Shown here: piece by piece, positions 46,103 through 54,478 of the stretch | How the letters are laid out: every line of letters begins with the position of its first letter | Numbering within the stretch: the stretch's first letter is position 1 | NCBI RefSeq assembly: GCF_022557175.1 | Contig: NZ_CP092915.1 | Span: 496,001 to 560,000, forward strand | Direction of reading: 5' to 3' | Length of the DNA stretch: 64,000 bases | DNA from: Mycolicibacterium sp. YH-1 | GTDB lineage: Bacteria > Actinomycetota > Actinomycetes > Mycobacteriales > Mycobacteriaceae | Notes under the pieces: generated by a model | Told to the model about the DNA's origin: nothing | What the model saw: only the letters and a program-made list of their open reading frames with translations | Database searches by the model: none | Position numbers and translations under genes: made by a program

Positions 46103-46885
46103 CTAGTGGCGGGTGGCCACCACCACCTGAGGACTCGTCAACCCACCGCGCAGATCGACGTCGATGGCCGGGTCGGCATGTGCGGCCAGCGCCCGCAGCG
46201 CCGATGGGCTGTAGCAGCGCAGTGAGCTGATGACCCCGTCGTGGACGAACGGCACGAACGGGGCGAACGGCAACATCACGGCGAGTTGCACCAGGTGCAG
46301 CGGTGCCGGAAGCCGGGGCAGGTCGATGATCAGCAGCTTCTTGGCCGCGCGCGTGCCCTCGGCGAAGACCCTGGCCGCGGCGGCTGGCGGCAGATGATGG
46401 AACGACAGCGCGAACACCGCGAGATCGAAGTGGCCGTCGGGGGCGTCGATCGAGGTGGCGTCCATCGCTGCGACGGTGGCGCGCGGATGGTCCCCGAGTT
46501 CACCGGCGGCGATCGCGGCGACCGAGTTCGGCTCGAGGTCCGTCACCGTCAGGTGCGCGGTCGGGTGCATCTCCAGCAGCTTCGCCGAGAGGCCACCGTG
46601 ACCCGAGCCCAGTTCGAGGATTCGCGGATCGGGGACCTCGGCGACCTCCTCCAGCGCGATGGCGGCGAACCGCTCGTGGTTGCCGAACCACTCGCCGGTG
46701 CGTTCCAGCGCGCGCACCACACTGCGCTTGCGCGCCTCGTCGGCGGGGTTTCCGTCGGAGTCGCGATCCAGGTACTCGTCGCGGTCGGTCTGCAGCATGC
46801 GGTCCAGGCATGAGGCATCCGGCCCGCCGCGGGGCATGCGGGTTATGTCCTTGAAGTCGGATGGTGGCGAGGCCATGTAGACCAT
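46103..46885 (-). CDS. Class I SAM-dependent methyltransferase, first of the GCS2 operon
   Basis: A 260-residue methyltransferase with SAM motif ILELGSGHGGLSAKLLEMHP, a second motif LTVTDLEPNSVAAI, and FALSFHHLPPAAAARVFAEGTR typical of ubiE-like and small-molecule methyltransferases. A hydrophobic segment near residues 200-220 (QLAVMLPFAPFVPFV) may touch membrane or lipid. ATG 46876 (MASPPSD) is an alternative start. It is divergent from glpK with 40 bases between starts and leads the operon methyltransferase, GCS2 ligase, methyltransferase. Confidence 0.8.
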   Translation of the reverse strand: MVYMASPPSDFKDITRMPRGGPDASCLDRMLQTDRDEYLDRDSDGNPADEARKRSVVRALERTGEWFGNHERFAAIALEEVAEVPDPRILELGSGHGGLSAKLLEMHPTAHLTVTDLEPNSVAAIAAGELGDHPRATVAAMDATSIDAPDGHFDLAVFALSFHHLPPAAAARVFAEGTRAAKKLLIIDLPRLPAPLHLVQLAVMLPFAPFVPFVHDGVISSLRCYSPSALRALAAHADPAIDVDLRGGLTSPQVVVATRH

Positions 46886-46925
46886 GATGGACGACTACAC
46901 AGCCCCCAGCCACGAGGAGTGAGCG

Positions 46926-48443
46926 TTGGCCGACTTCGTTGCCGCCATCGACCAGGGCACCACCAGCACCCGGTGCATGGTCTTCGATCACAATGGCGCC
47001 GAGGTGGGGCGTCATCAGCTCGAGCACGAGCAGATCCTGCCGCGGGCGGGATGGGTCGAGCACAACCCGGTGGAGATCTGGGAACGCACCTCATCGGTGG
47101 TGATGTCCGCGCTCAACGCCACCGGCCTGTCGGCCAGTGACCTCGCCGCGCTCGGCATCACCAACCAGCGCGAGACCGCACTGGTGTGGAACAAGCGGAC
47201 CGGAAGGCCCTACTACAACGCCATCGTGTGGCAGGACACCCGAACCGACCGGATCGCATCGGCACTGGACCGTGACGGCCGCGGTGACATCATCCGGCAG
47301 AAGGCCGGACTGCCTCCCGCGACGTACTTCTCGGGCGGCAAGGTGCAGTGGATCCTCGAGAACGTCGACGGTGTGCGCGCCGACGCCGAGCGGGGTGACG
47401 CGCTCTTCGGCACGCCCGACACGTGGGTGCTGTGGAATCTGACGGGCGGCCCGCGCGGCGGCGTACACGTCACCGATGTCACCAACGCCAGCCGGACGAT
47501 GCTGATGAACCTCGAGACGCTGGACTGGGACGATGAGCTGTTGTCGTTCTTCGGTATTCCGCGCCAGATGCTGCCCGAGATCAAGCCGTCATCGCATCCG
47601 GAGTCCTACGGCACCACCCTTGCGCACGGTCCCGTCGGCGGCGAGGTGCCGCTGACCGGAATCCTCGGCGACCAGCAGGCCGCGATGGTGGGCCAGGTGT
47701 GCCTGAGTGCGGGCGAGGCCAAGAACACCTACGGCACCGGCAACTTCCTGCTACTCAACACCGGCGAGAAGATCGTGCGGTCCTCCAATGGCCTGCTCAC
47801 CACCGTGTGCTATCAGTTCGGGGACGCGAAACCCGTTTACGCACTTGAGGGTTCGATAGCCGTCACCGGGTCGGCCATACAGTGGCTGCGCGATCAGCTG
47901 GGCATCATCAGCGGTGCCGCGCAGAGCGAGTCACTGGCCCGCCAGGTCCCCGACAACGGTGGCGTCTACTTCGTGCCCGCGTTCTCTGGGCTGTTCGCAC
48001 CGTACTGGCGCTCGGATGCCCGCGGCGCGATCGTCGGATTGTCGCGGTTCAACACCAACGCACACGTGGCGCGCGCGACATTGGAGGCGATCTGCTACCA
48101 GAGCCGCGACGTCGTCGATGCCATGGAGGCCGATTCCGGTGTGCACCTTGAGGTTCTGAAGGTCGACGGTGGCATCACCGCCAACCGTCTGTGCATGCAG
48201 ATTCAGGCCGATGTGCTGGGCGTTGACGTGGTCAAACCCGTCGTCGCGGAGACCACCGCGCTGGGTGCGGCCTACGCCGCCGGATTGGCGGTCGGCTTCT
48301 GGGAGGGCCCGGATGACCTGCGAGCCAACTGGCAGGAGGACCAACGCTGGACGTCGACGTGGAGCGACGATCAGCGCGCCACCGGTTACGCGGGTTGGCA
48401 GAAGGCGGTGCAGCGCACGCTGGACTGGGTCGACGTTCAGTGA
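46926..48443 (+). CDS. glpK: Glycerol kinase
   Basis: Phosphorylates glycerol to sn-glycerol 3-phosphate with ATP, feeding glycolysis and lipid synthesis. The 505-residue FGGY-family protein opens with [16 protein letters not shown] and has [24 protein letters not shown], the glycerol-contact region SHPESYGTT, the phosphate loop [11 protein letters not shown] and [16 protein letters not shown] 46926 is supported by GAGGAG six bases before it. A 12-codon open frame (46884-46922) ends three bases before the start. A large nested hairpin follows the stop. Confidence 0.95.
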   Translation: MADFVAAIDQGTTSTRCMVFDHNGAEVGRHQLEHEQILPRAGWVEHNPVEIWERTSSVVMSALNATGLSASDLAALGITNQRETALVWNKRTGRPYYNAIVWQDTRTDRIASALDRDGRGDIIRQKAGLPPATYFSGGKVQWILENVDGVRADAERGDALFGTPDTWVLWNLTGGPRGGVHVTDVTNASRTMLMNLETLDWDDELLSFFGIPRQMLPEIKPSSHPESYGTTLAHGPVGGEVPLTGILGDQQAAMVGQVCLSAGEAKNTYGTGNFLLLNTGEKIVRSSNGLLTTVCYQFGDAKPVYALEGSIAVTGSAIQWLRDQLGIISGAAQSESLARQVPDNGGVYFVPAFSGLFAPYWRSDARGAIVGLSRFNTNAHVARATLEAICYQSRDVVDAMEADSGVHLEVLKVDGGITANRLCMQIQADVLGVDVVKPVVAETTALGAAYAAGLAVGFWEGPDDLRANWQEDQRWTSTWSDDQRATGYAGWQKAVQRTLDWVDVQ

Positions 48444-48488
48444 TTTCGGCGCGTTTTGGAGCGCTCAGCGCTCCATTTCGCGCCGAAA
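48444..48488. terminator. Nested bidirectional hairpin between glpK and the aldo/keto reductase gene
   Basis: Outer arms TTTCGGCGCG (48444-48453) and CGCGCCGAAA (48479-48488) enclose an inner stem TGGAGCGC (48457-48464) with GCGCTCCA (48468-48475). It begins directly after the glpK stop and ends three bases before the convergent stop, so it can end both transcripts. Confidence 0.75.
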
Positions 48489-48491
48489 CCG

Positions 48492-49346
48492 CTAGGGAGC
48501 GAAGTCAGCGGGGAGTTCGATATCCGCGACGGCCATGTTCTCCTCGAGGTGCGCCACCGATGACGTGCCGGGTATCAGCAGCACGTTGGGCGCCACCGAC
48601 AGTGTCCACGCCAGCGCGATCTGGGCAGGCGTGCGCCCCAGCTCGGCGGCGGCCTTCTGCACCGCGGCATTGCCCAGGACTGGATTCTCGGCGAAGAAGC
48701 CCGAACCGAGGGGGAAGAACGGCACGAACGCGATGCCGTGTTCGGTGCACAGGTCGAGTACCGGCTGTGAACTGCGATCGACCAGGTTGTACGCGTTCTG
48801 CACGGTGACGATCTCCGTGCGATCGAGCGCGATCTGAAGGTGCTCGACGGAGACGCTGCTCAGCCCGATGCCACCGATGAGGCCCGCGTCGCGCGCGGTG
48901 ATCATGGCGCTTAGCTGACGGTCGAACAGTTCGCGGTCGACCTCGGCGACGGCGCTGGGATCCCCTGAGTGAACGCGCAGGTTGACCGCGGCCAGCTGGT
49001 CCACGCCGAGTTCGCGGAGGTTCACCTCGATGTCGGCGCGCAGTTCGTCGGGTTGTTGCGCGGCGTTCCAGTTGCCGGCGTCGTCGCGGCGGGCCCCGAC
49101 CTTGCTGACCAGGGCGAGGTCGGCGGGATACGGGTGCAGCGCCTGGCGAATGAGCTCGTTGGCCACGTCTGGGCCGTAGAACTGAGCGGTGTCGATGTGG
49201 TCGACCCCGAGTTCGACGGCACGTCTCAGCACGGCAAGCGCCTGATCGCGGTCGCGTGGCGGCCCGAAGACTCCGGGGCCGGGCAGCTGCATGGCCCCGA
49301 AGCCGATGCGCTTGACGGTGAACGGGCCCAGCGGGAATGTCGTCAT
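48492..49346 (-). CDS. Aldo/keto reductase
   Basis: A 284-residue NADPH-dependent oxidoreductase. The catalytic tetrad can be placed: aspartate and tyrosine in DHIDTAQFYGPD, lysine in LALVSKVGARR and histidine in AAVNLRVHSGD. The (beta/alpha)8 fold continues with GGIGLSSVSVEHL and the cofactor loop VLLIPGTSSVAHLEEN. The substrate is unknown. It is transcribed toward glpK. Upstream, a hairpin separates it from the PadR gene. Confidence 0.88.
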   Translation of the reverse strand: MTTFPLGPFTVKRIGFGAMQLPGPGVFGPPRDRDQALAVLRRAVELGVDHIDTAQFYGPDVANELIRQALHPYPADLALVSKVGARRDDAGNWNAAQQPDELRADIEVNLRELGVDQLAAVNLRVHSGDPSAVAEVDRELFDRQLSAMITARDAGLIGGIGLSSVSVEHLQIALDRTEIVTVQNAYNLVDRSSQPVLDLCTEHGIAFVPFFPLGSGFFAENPVLGNAAVQKAAAELGRTPAQIALAWTLSVAPNVLLIPGTSSVAHLEENMAVADIELPADFAP

Positions 49347-49364
49347 GAGTAATACCTACGCGAA

Positions 49365-49409
49365 TTCGGCGCGGTTTCATCCGCTTGAGCGAAACGAAAC
49401 CGCGCCGAA
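49365..49409 (-). terminator. Hairpin after the first PadR gene
   Basis: TTCGGCGCGGTTTC (49365-49378) and GAAACCGCGCCGAA (49396-49409) form a perfect 14-pair stem with a 17-base loop, eight bases past the PadR stop on the minus strand. The TTCGGCGCG core is the same as in the glpK terminator. Confidence 0.7.
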
Positions 49410-49417
49410 ATCACGAA

Positions 49418-50191
49418 TCAGTCGGACTCGCCCAGGATCTGGTAGATCTCCCGGCGGGCGTTGTTGACGATGTCGACGACCCGCTGCTGCTGATCAGCGG
49501 ATGCGGCGTGCGCTGACTGCGCGACCGCTCCCATCAGCTGTCCGATGGCGCTGTGCAGGTTGACCGCACCCGGGTCGGCGCTCTCGGTGATCGCGTCCCA
49601 CGGGGCCGTCTCGATCTTCTCGGCGGCGGCCCGGCCCTCCTCGGTCAGTTCGAAGAGCTTCTTGCTTCCGCCGGCCTCGGTGGCGACGAGCAGACCCTCG
49701 TCGACGAGCAGCTGCAGCGTCGGGTAGACCGAGCCGGGGCTGGGCTTCCACATCTGCCGACTGCGCTCGTTGATCTCCTGGATCATCTCGTAGCCGTGCA
49801 TCGGCCGGTCGAGGAGCAGCGTGAGGATCGCGGCGCGGACGTCACCTCGGCGGCTGCGTCCACCGCCGCGCGGCCCGCCGCGCCTGCCGCCGCGGCCAGG
49901 TCCGAAGCCGAACTCGAGGAAGGGGCCGAGGCCGCCACCGGGGACGAATGGCCCGAAGCCGGGTCCGAATCCGCCGTCGCCGCGGTGATCGCGGACGTGG
50001 TCACGGAAGTCCTGGCGCGCCTGCCTGCGGCTTTCGTGAAATGCGCGCCGGTCCTCGGGGCTGAACGCGCGGCCGAAGCCGAAGCCGGGACGTTGTCCTC
50101 CGAATGGGCCTCGTCCTTCAAACGGGCCCTGTCCTTCAAACGGGCCCTGTCCTTCAAACGAGTTCTCTGGGGGTGTGAATGGGTTGTTCAT
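49418..50191 (-). CDS. PadR-family regulator with a glycine/phenylalanine-rich N-terminal extension
   Basis: A 257-residue protein. The C-terminal half is a PadR winged helix: RRGDVRAAILTLLLDRPMHGYEMIQEI, PSPGSVYPTLQLLVDEGLL and SKKLFELTEEGRAAAE, then a helical dimerisation part. The first 120 residues are low-complexity, with three FEGQGP-type repeats encoded by 18-base tandem units and many G, F, P and R residues, a disordered region that is uncommon in PadR proteins. ATG 50191 follows GAAGGAG; the longer frame to 50269 crosses the operator. A ten-base inverted repeat in the promoter suggests autorepression. Confidence 0.85.
   Translation of the reverse strand: MNNPFTPPENSFEGQGPFEGQGPFEGRGPFGGQRPGFGFGRAFSPEDRRAFHESRRQARQDFRDHVRDHRGDGGFGPGFGPFVPGGGLGPFLEFGFGPGRGGRRGGPRGGGRSRRGDVRAAILTLLLDRPMHGYEMIQEINERSRQMWKPSPGSVYPTLQLLVDEGLLVATEAGGSKKLFELTEEGRAAAEKIETAPWDAITESADPGAVNLHSAIGQLMGAVAQSAHAASADQQQRVVDIVNNARREIYQILGESD
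50114..50167. repeat. 18-base tandem repeat inside the PadR gene
   Basis: Two exact copies of TCCTTCAAACGGGCCCTG (50114-50131, 50132-50149) and a third diverged copy (50150-50167). On the coding strand they encode FEGQGP-like hexapeptides. Copy number may vary between strains because slippage keeps the frame. Confidence 0.85.
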
Positions 50192-50225
50192 GAGTGGTTC
50201 TCCTTCGGCGGGAAACGCCGAATGC

Positions 50226-50256
50226 GTTTCCGATACGTTGACGATATATCGGAAAC
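50226..50256. promoter_or_regulatory. Inverted repeat, candidate operator of the first PadR gene
   Basis: GTTTCCGATA (50226-50235) and TATCGGAAAC (50247-50256) are perfect ten-base arms with 11 bases between, about 35-65 bases upstream of the PadR ATG. The spacer contains CGATATATCG overlapping the right arm. Position and symmetry fit a dimeric regulator. Confidence 0.65.
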
Positions 50257-50283
50257 TATCGCGATGCAACGACTAATTTGACT

Positions 50284-50811
50284 TCACTTCTTCGCTCGCT
50301 CGTCGATGCCCGCCACGGCCCACCGCGCCCAGTCGGCTTCGAGCCGGGCTCGGCGCAGGCCGAACTCGAGCGCGGTCCCGCCGTAGAAGTCCGCGTCGGT
50401 GTCGTCCCATTTGATCGAATCACGCAGTTGTTCAAGGGATTTAATGTCGTCATCAGCGCGCTGGGCCACCGTGAGCATGTACTCACGGGCGTCGGCGGCA
50501 GGGATCTCGCTGAGCAGGAAGACGCGCAGCAGCGCGGCGCTTCGAACCGGCGGATCGTCCTGCGGTGAGGTGATCCAGCGGACCAGTTCCTCCCGGCCGG
50601 TGTCGGTGGCGCGGTACTCCTTGCGGCCCCGCGGCCCGACGGCGGACACCTCGATCAGGCCGGCGTCGGCCAGCTTGTTGAGTTCGCCATAGAGCTGACT
50701 CTGGGTCGCCGGCCACACGTTCGCCATCGACTTCTCGAAGCGTTTGAGCAGGTCATAACCACTTCCCGGGGCTTGGACCAGCATGCCGAGTGCTGCGATG
50801 CGAAGGCTCAC
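50284..50811 (-). CDS. PadR-family transcriptional regulator
   Basis: A 175-residue regulator of normal PadR form: SLRIAALGMLVQAPGSGYDLLKRFE, the recognition part PATQSQLYGELNKLADAGLIE, the wing GRKEYRATDTGREEL and a C-terminal dimer helix (Vir_C-like) with ADDDIKSLEQLRDSI. The GTG start at 50811 matches the usual MSLR opening of the family, but GGAG is too close to it to be a normal ribosome site, so a leaderless or unusual start is possible. It is divergent from the carotenoid oxygenase gene; the shared 152-base region has two matching inverted repeats. Confidence 0.87.
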   Translation of the reverse strand: MSLRIAALGMLVQAPGSGYDLLKRFEKSMANVWPATQSQLYGELNKLADAGLIEVSAVGPRGRKEYRATDTGREELVRWITSPQDDPPVRSAALLRVFLLSEIPAADAREYMLTVAQRADDDIKSLEQLRDSIKWDDTDADFYGGTALEFGLRRARLEADWARWAVAGIDERAKK

Positions 50812-50828
50812 CTCCAGAGCGTACGACT

Positions 50829-50852
50829 CGACATTTCAGTTGTGACATGTCG
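50829..50852. promoter_or_regulatory. Operator 1 in the PadR/carotenoid oxygenase promoter
   Basis: CGACAT (50829-50834) and ATGTCG (50847-50852) with 12 bases between. The same architecture occurs in operator 2, 71 bases away. ACAT/ATGT half sites are known for PadR proteins. This copy is close to the PadR start. Confidence 0.65.
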
Positions 50853-50899
50853 ACGCGGGGCGACCAGTATCGCGAGGGCCCACGATCACGTTTCACTAT

Positions 50900-50923
50900 T
50901 GACATGTCATAAGTGGAATGTCA
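50900..50923. promoter_or_regulatory. Operator 2 overlapping a -35 element of the carotenoid oxygenase gene
   Basis: TGACAT (50900-50905) and ATGTCA (50918-50923), again with 12 bases between. A consensus -35, TTGACA (50899-50904), overlaps the left arm. Binding there would block RNA polymerase, so repression by the neighbouring PadR protein is likely. Confidence 0.65.
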
Positions 50924-50963
50924 GGATGGGCGTATCGTCCGATTCCAGCCCAAGGAGTGCGAT

Positions 50964-52301
50964 ATGACCGACACCCATGACGTGGCACCAGCCGACAATC
51001 TGCCCGCGACCGGGAACTTCTTTCAGACCGGCAACTACGCGCCCGTCCCCGACGAACTCACCGAGTACTCGCTACAGGTCGACGGCGCCATCCCCGCCGA
51101 TCTCGACGGTTGGTACCTGCGCAATGGACCCAATCCCCGCCAGGCGACCGCGCACTGGTTCACCGGTGACGGCATGATCCACGGCGTCAGGATCGAGGAC
51201 GGCCAGGCCAAGTGGTACCGGAACCGGTGGGTGCGCACCGACAGCTTCATCAAGGACTTCCCGCTCTACAACGCCGACGGCACCCGCAATCTGCGCTCGG
51301 CCGTGGCCAACACCCATGTGGTGAACCACGCTGGAAAGACGCTGGCGTTGGTGGAGTCGTCGCTGCCCTATGAGATCACCAACGACCTGGAGACCGTCGG
51401 CGCGTACGACTTCGGCGGCAAGCTCGTCGACTCGATGACCGCACACCCGAAGATCTGCCCAACCACCGGTGAGATGCACTTCTTCGGCTACGGCAACATC
51501 TTCGCGCCGCACGTCACCTATCACCGCGCGGACGCCAACGGAGAGCTGGTGATCAACCGGCCGCTGGAGGTGAAGGCGCTGACGATGATGCACGACTTCG
51601 CGATGACGGCGAAGCACGTGATCTTCATGGACCTGCCGGTCGTGTTCAACATGGACGTCGCCATGAAGGGTGAGGGCGACATGCCCTACCGCTGGGACGA
51701 CTCCTACGGCGCGCGCCTCGGCGTGCTGAGCCGAGACGATCCGTTCGGCGAGGTCCGGTGGTTCGAGATCGATCCGTGCTACGTCTTCCACGTGGCGAAC
51801 GCACACGACACCGCGGACGGAAACGGCATCGTCCTACAGGCGGTCCGCTACCCCGAGTTATGGCGTGACAACGGTGGATTCGACGTCGAGGCAGTGCTGT
51901 GGTCGTGGACGATCGACCTGGCGTCGGGCGCCGTGACCGAGCGCCAGCTCGATGACCGCGCCGTGGAGTTCCCGCGCATCGACGACCGCCTCGCCGGTCT
52001 GCCCGCGCGGTACTCGGTGTCGGTCGGCGCCAATGGTTGGGTGCGCCATGACCTGCAGACCGGATCGGCCGTCGTGCACGATCTCGGCGCAGGGGGACCG
52101 GGGGAGGCGGTGTTCGTGCCGGCATCCGGGGCGCCTGACGAGGGCAGCGGTTGGTACCTCGGTTACGTTTACGACCCCGCGCGTGACGGCAGCGATCTGG
52201 TGATTCTGGACGCGTCCGATTTCGCGGGAGACCCTGTCGCCAGGATCAAGCTGCCAACTCGCGTGCCCTACGGGTTCCACGGGAACTGGATCAGCGCCTA
52301 G
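50964..52301 (+). CDS. Carotenoid cleavage oxygenase family protein
   Basis: A 445-residue non-heme iron enzyme (RPE65/CCO family) that cleaves double bonds in carotenoids, retinoids or stilbene-like compounds. Four histidines expected to bind iron are seen in MTAHPKICP, TMMHDFAMT, YVFHVANAHD and the C-terminal GFHGNWI. YLRNGPNP and HWFTGDGMIHG are family landmarks. ATG 50964 follows AAGGAG. A PadR-controlled promoter suggests induction by a small hydrophobic or phenolic ligand, which would fit a lignostilbene- or carotenoid-type substrate; this is inference. Confidence 0.9.
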   Translation: MTDTHDVAPADNLPATGNFFQTGNYAPVPDELTEYSLQVDGAIPADLDGWYLRNGPNPRQATAHWFTGDGMIHGVRIEDGQAKWYRNRWVRTDSFIKDFPLYNADGTRNLRSAVANTHVVNHAGKTLALVESSLPYEITNDLETVGAYDFGGKLVDSMTAHPKICPTTGEMHFFGYGNIFAPHVTYHRADANGELVINRPLEVKALTMMHDFAMTAKHVIFMDLPVVFNMDVAMKGEGDMPYRWDDSYGARLGVLSRDDPFGEVRWFEIDPCYVFHVANAHDTADGNGIVLQAVRYPELWRDNGGFDVEAVLWSWTIDLASGAVTERQLDDRAVEFPRIDDRLAGLPARYSVSVGANGWVRHDLQTGSAVVHDLGAGGPGEAVFVPASGAPDEGSGWYLGYVYDPARDGSDLVILDASDFAGDPVARIKLPTRVPYGFHGNWISA

Positions 52302-52337
52302 CGCCTCGTTGGCCGTCCTGCGGTTTAGGGTGGCCGA

Positions 52338-53486
52338 ATGCCGGGATTCGGGTTCGACACGCTGGCGCTGCTGGTCGTGATCGGCATGGCGGGCCCGCTG
52401 CTCACCATGATCCCGCGCCTGGCTGTACCCGTCATCGTGGGCGAGCTGGCCGCCGGAATGCTTGTCGGCAAAACGGGTTTCGATATCGTCGACACAACGG
52501 ACCCCACGTTCGTGCTGCTCGCCAACATCGGCTTCGCGCTCGTCATGTTCGTCGTGGGTACCCATGTCCCCGTTCGGGATACGTCATTGCGCGCCGGTGT
52601 GCCGAAGGCGATCCTGCGTGCGGTGCTCGTCGGGGTGGTCGCCGCGGTGCTCGGGGTGCTGCTGGCACACGCCTTCGGCACCGGGCACGCCGCGCTGTAC
52701 GCGGTGCTGATGGCGTCCTCGTCGGCCGCCATCGCGTTGCCCGTGATCGACGGTCTCAAGCTTGATGGGCCGCCCGTGCTATCGGTCAAGGCGCAGATTG
52801 CCATCGCCGATGCCGCCTCGATCATCTTGCTGCCATTGGTGATCAACCCGAGCAAGGCGGCGCATGCGGCGCTCGGTGCACTGGCCATCGCCGGTTGTGC
52901 TGGCGTGTTGTACTTCGTGCTGAGGCATTTTGAACGCAACGGCACACACGACCGGCTGCGCGAGTATTCGAAGCGCCACGCCCTGGCGCTGGAACTGCGC
53001 ACCAGCCTCATCCTGCTGTTCGCTTTGTCGGCGCTGGCGGTCAGCGCCCACGTGTCGATCATGCTGGCCGGTTTCGCGCTGGGTTTGGTGGTCAACGGGA
53101 TCGGTGAGCCGAAACGGCTTGCCCGCCAACTGTTGGGCATCACCGAGGGCTTCTTCGGGCCACTGTTCTTCGTCTGGCTCGGGGCGTCGCTGCAGGTTCG
53201 TGAACTCGCCGATCATCCCGAGTTCATCGCACTGGGTCTCGCACTCGGGGTGGGTGCCGTCATCGCGCACTGCGCTGGACGCCTGCTGGGCCAGCCCCTT
53301 CCGTTGGGGACGATGGCCGCCGCCCAGCTGGGTGTGCCGGTCGCTGCCGCCGCGCTCGGCACCGAGCAGAACCTGCTGGGCCCCGGGGAGCCGGCGGCCT
53401 TGATCCTCGGCGCACTGCTGACGATCGCGGCGACGTCGATTGCCGGCGGGTTCGCCAAGCGTCGTCAGCAGGCGTCGAGCCGGTAG
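52338..53486 (+). CDS. Cation:proton antiporter (CPA2 family)
   Basis: A 382-residue membrane protein with about 12 helices of the Na+/H+ or K+/H+ exchanger type. Typical helices are VPVIVGELAAGMLVGKTGF (helix 2-3), MASSSAAIALPVIDGL and IAIADAASIILLPLV with the acidic ion-site residues, and FFGPLFFVWLGASL. There is no RCK domain. It starts 36 bases after the carotenoid oxygenase. Its 3' end overlaps the convergent AraC gene by 22 bases. Confidence 0.87.
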   Translation: MPGFGFDTLALLVVIGMAGPLLTMIPRLAVPVIVGELAAGMLVGKTGFDIVDTTDPTFVLLANIGFALVMFVVGTHVPVRDTSLRAGVPKAILRAVLVGVVAAVLGVLLAHAFGTGHAALYAVLMASSSAAIALPVIDGLKLDGPPVLSVKAQIAIADAASIILLPLVINPSKAAHAALGALAIAGCAGVLYFVLRHFERNGTHDRLREYSKRHALALELRTSLILLFALSALAVSAHVSIMLAGFALGLVVNGIGEPKRLARQLLGITEGFFGPLFFVWLGASLQVRELADHPEFIALGLALGVGAVIAHCAGRLLGQPLPLGTMAAAQLGVPVAAAALGTEQNLLGPGEPAALILGALLTIAATSIAGGFAKRRQQASSR

Positions 53487-54436
53487 GTGTTGGGGCTTAC
53501 GCCGTACGCGCGCTTGAACGCGCTGCTCAGCGCGAAGGGCGTGCCGTAGCCGACCTGGCGTGCGATCGCGGCGATGGTCGCCTGGCTCGACCTCAGCAGG
53601 TCGGCGGCCAGTGCCAGACGCCACCCGGTCAGGAATGCGATGGGGGACTCGCCGATCTCTCCGGTGAAGCGGCGCGCGAACGCGGCCCGTGAGTTCCCCA
53701 CGGCGGCAGCGAGTTCGGACACAGTCCACGGATGGGCGGGATTGTTGTAGATGAGCCTCAGCGCAGGCCCGACGACAGGGTCCCGCTCGGCGTTCCACCA
53801 TGCAGGCGCACGCTCGTCGCGGTCGAACCAGGTGCGCAGCACATCCATCAGCAGCAGATCGAGGAGCCGGTCCAGATAGGCCGCCTGGCCGGTGCCGTCA
53901 CGCCCCGCCTCCGCGGCGAGCAGGCCGACCAGCGGGGTCTGCCACTCGTCGCCACGCAGCACGAGCACCGTCGGAAGTGCGTTCAGCAGACGAAGACTCA
54001 CCTCGCTGTGCCCCTCGTAGGCACAGATCACGGCACGATCCGCCCCTGCGGTCGCATTGCCCCATGTCCGCACGCCCACCGACATCTCGAAGCGAAGGCT
54101 CTCGCCGCTCAACGTCGTGCACCGGTTTCCCGGATGGACCACCACCTGTGGTTCGGTGTCGGCGTCGTGCGCGAAGCGATAGTGCTCTGTCCCGCGCGTG
54201 ACGGCGACGTCACCGGGACTGAGGTCGAGCACGTCACCCGACTCCGTGACGATGACGGACTCGCCGTGCGTGACGCAGATCAGTGACAGCGGGGCGTCGT
54301 CCTGGATGCGCATCGCCCAAGGTGGGTCCAGCGAGGTCCGCAGCACGAACGCTCCGCGCGCGCGGACACCGTCGAGGAGCCCACCCAGTGCGTCCACACC
54401 GAAGAATGTAGACGATGGCGTATGCAAATGAGCCAT
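53465..54436 (-). CDS. AraC-family transcriptional regulator
   Basis: A 323-residue regulator with an N-terminal cupin domain (LDLSPGDVAVTRGTEHYRF) for ligand binding and a C-terminal AraC DNA-binding domain with two helix-turn-helix units: WTVSELAAAVGNSRAAFARRFTG and ATIAAIARQVGYGTPFALSSAFKRAYG. It matches the AraC/cupin_6 group that often controls neighbouring exporters or oxidoreductases. GTG 54397 is an alternative start nearer to the usual family beginning. It is divergent from the DUF1772 gene, which it may regulate. Confidence 0.87.
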   Translation of the reverse strand: MAHLHTPSSTFFGVDALGGLLDGVRARGAFVLRTSLDPPWAMRIQDDAPLSLICVTHGESVIVTESGDVLDLSPGDVAVTRGTEHYRFAHDADTEPQVVVHPGNRCTTLSGESLRFEMSVGVRTWGNATAGADRAVICAYEGHSEVSLRLLNALPTVLVLRGDEWQTPLVGLLAAEAGRDGTGQAAYLDRLLDLLLMDVLRTWFDRDERAPAWWNAERDPVVGPALRLIYNNPAHPWTVSELAAAVGNSRAAFARRFTGEIGESPIAFLTGWRLALAADLLRSSQATIAAIARQVGYGTPFALSSAFKRAYGVSPNTYRLDAC

Positions 54437-54478
54437 TTGGCCATGGAACGTCTCGCGGTCCAGCGATTGACTGAGGTC

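Noticed and set aside
49783..50157. Alanine/serine-rich 124-residue minus-strand frame inside the PadR gene
   Set aside because: It arises from reading the tandem repeats and Gly/Arg-rich codons in another frame.
50114..50167. The 18-base tandem units as a short CRISPR-like array
   Set aside because: Units are contiguous with no spacers and encode a peptide repeat in a real gene.
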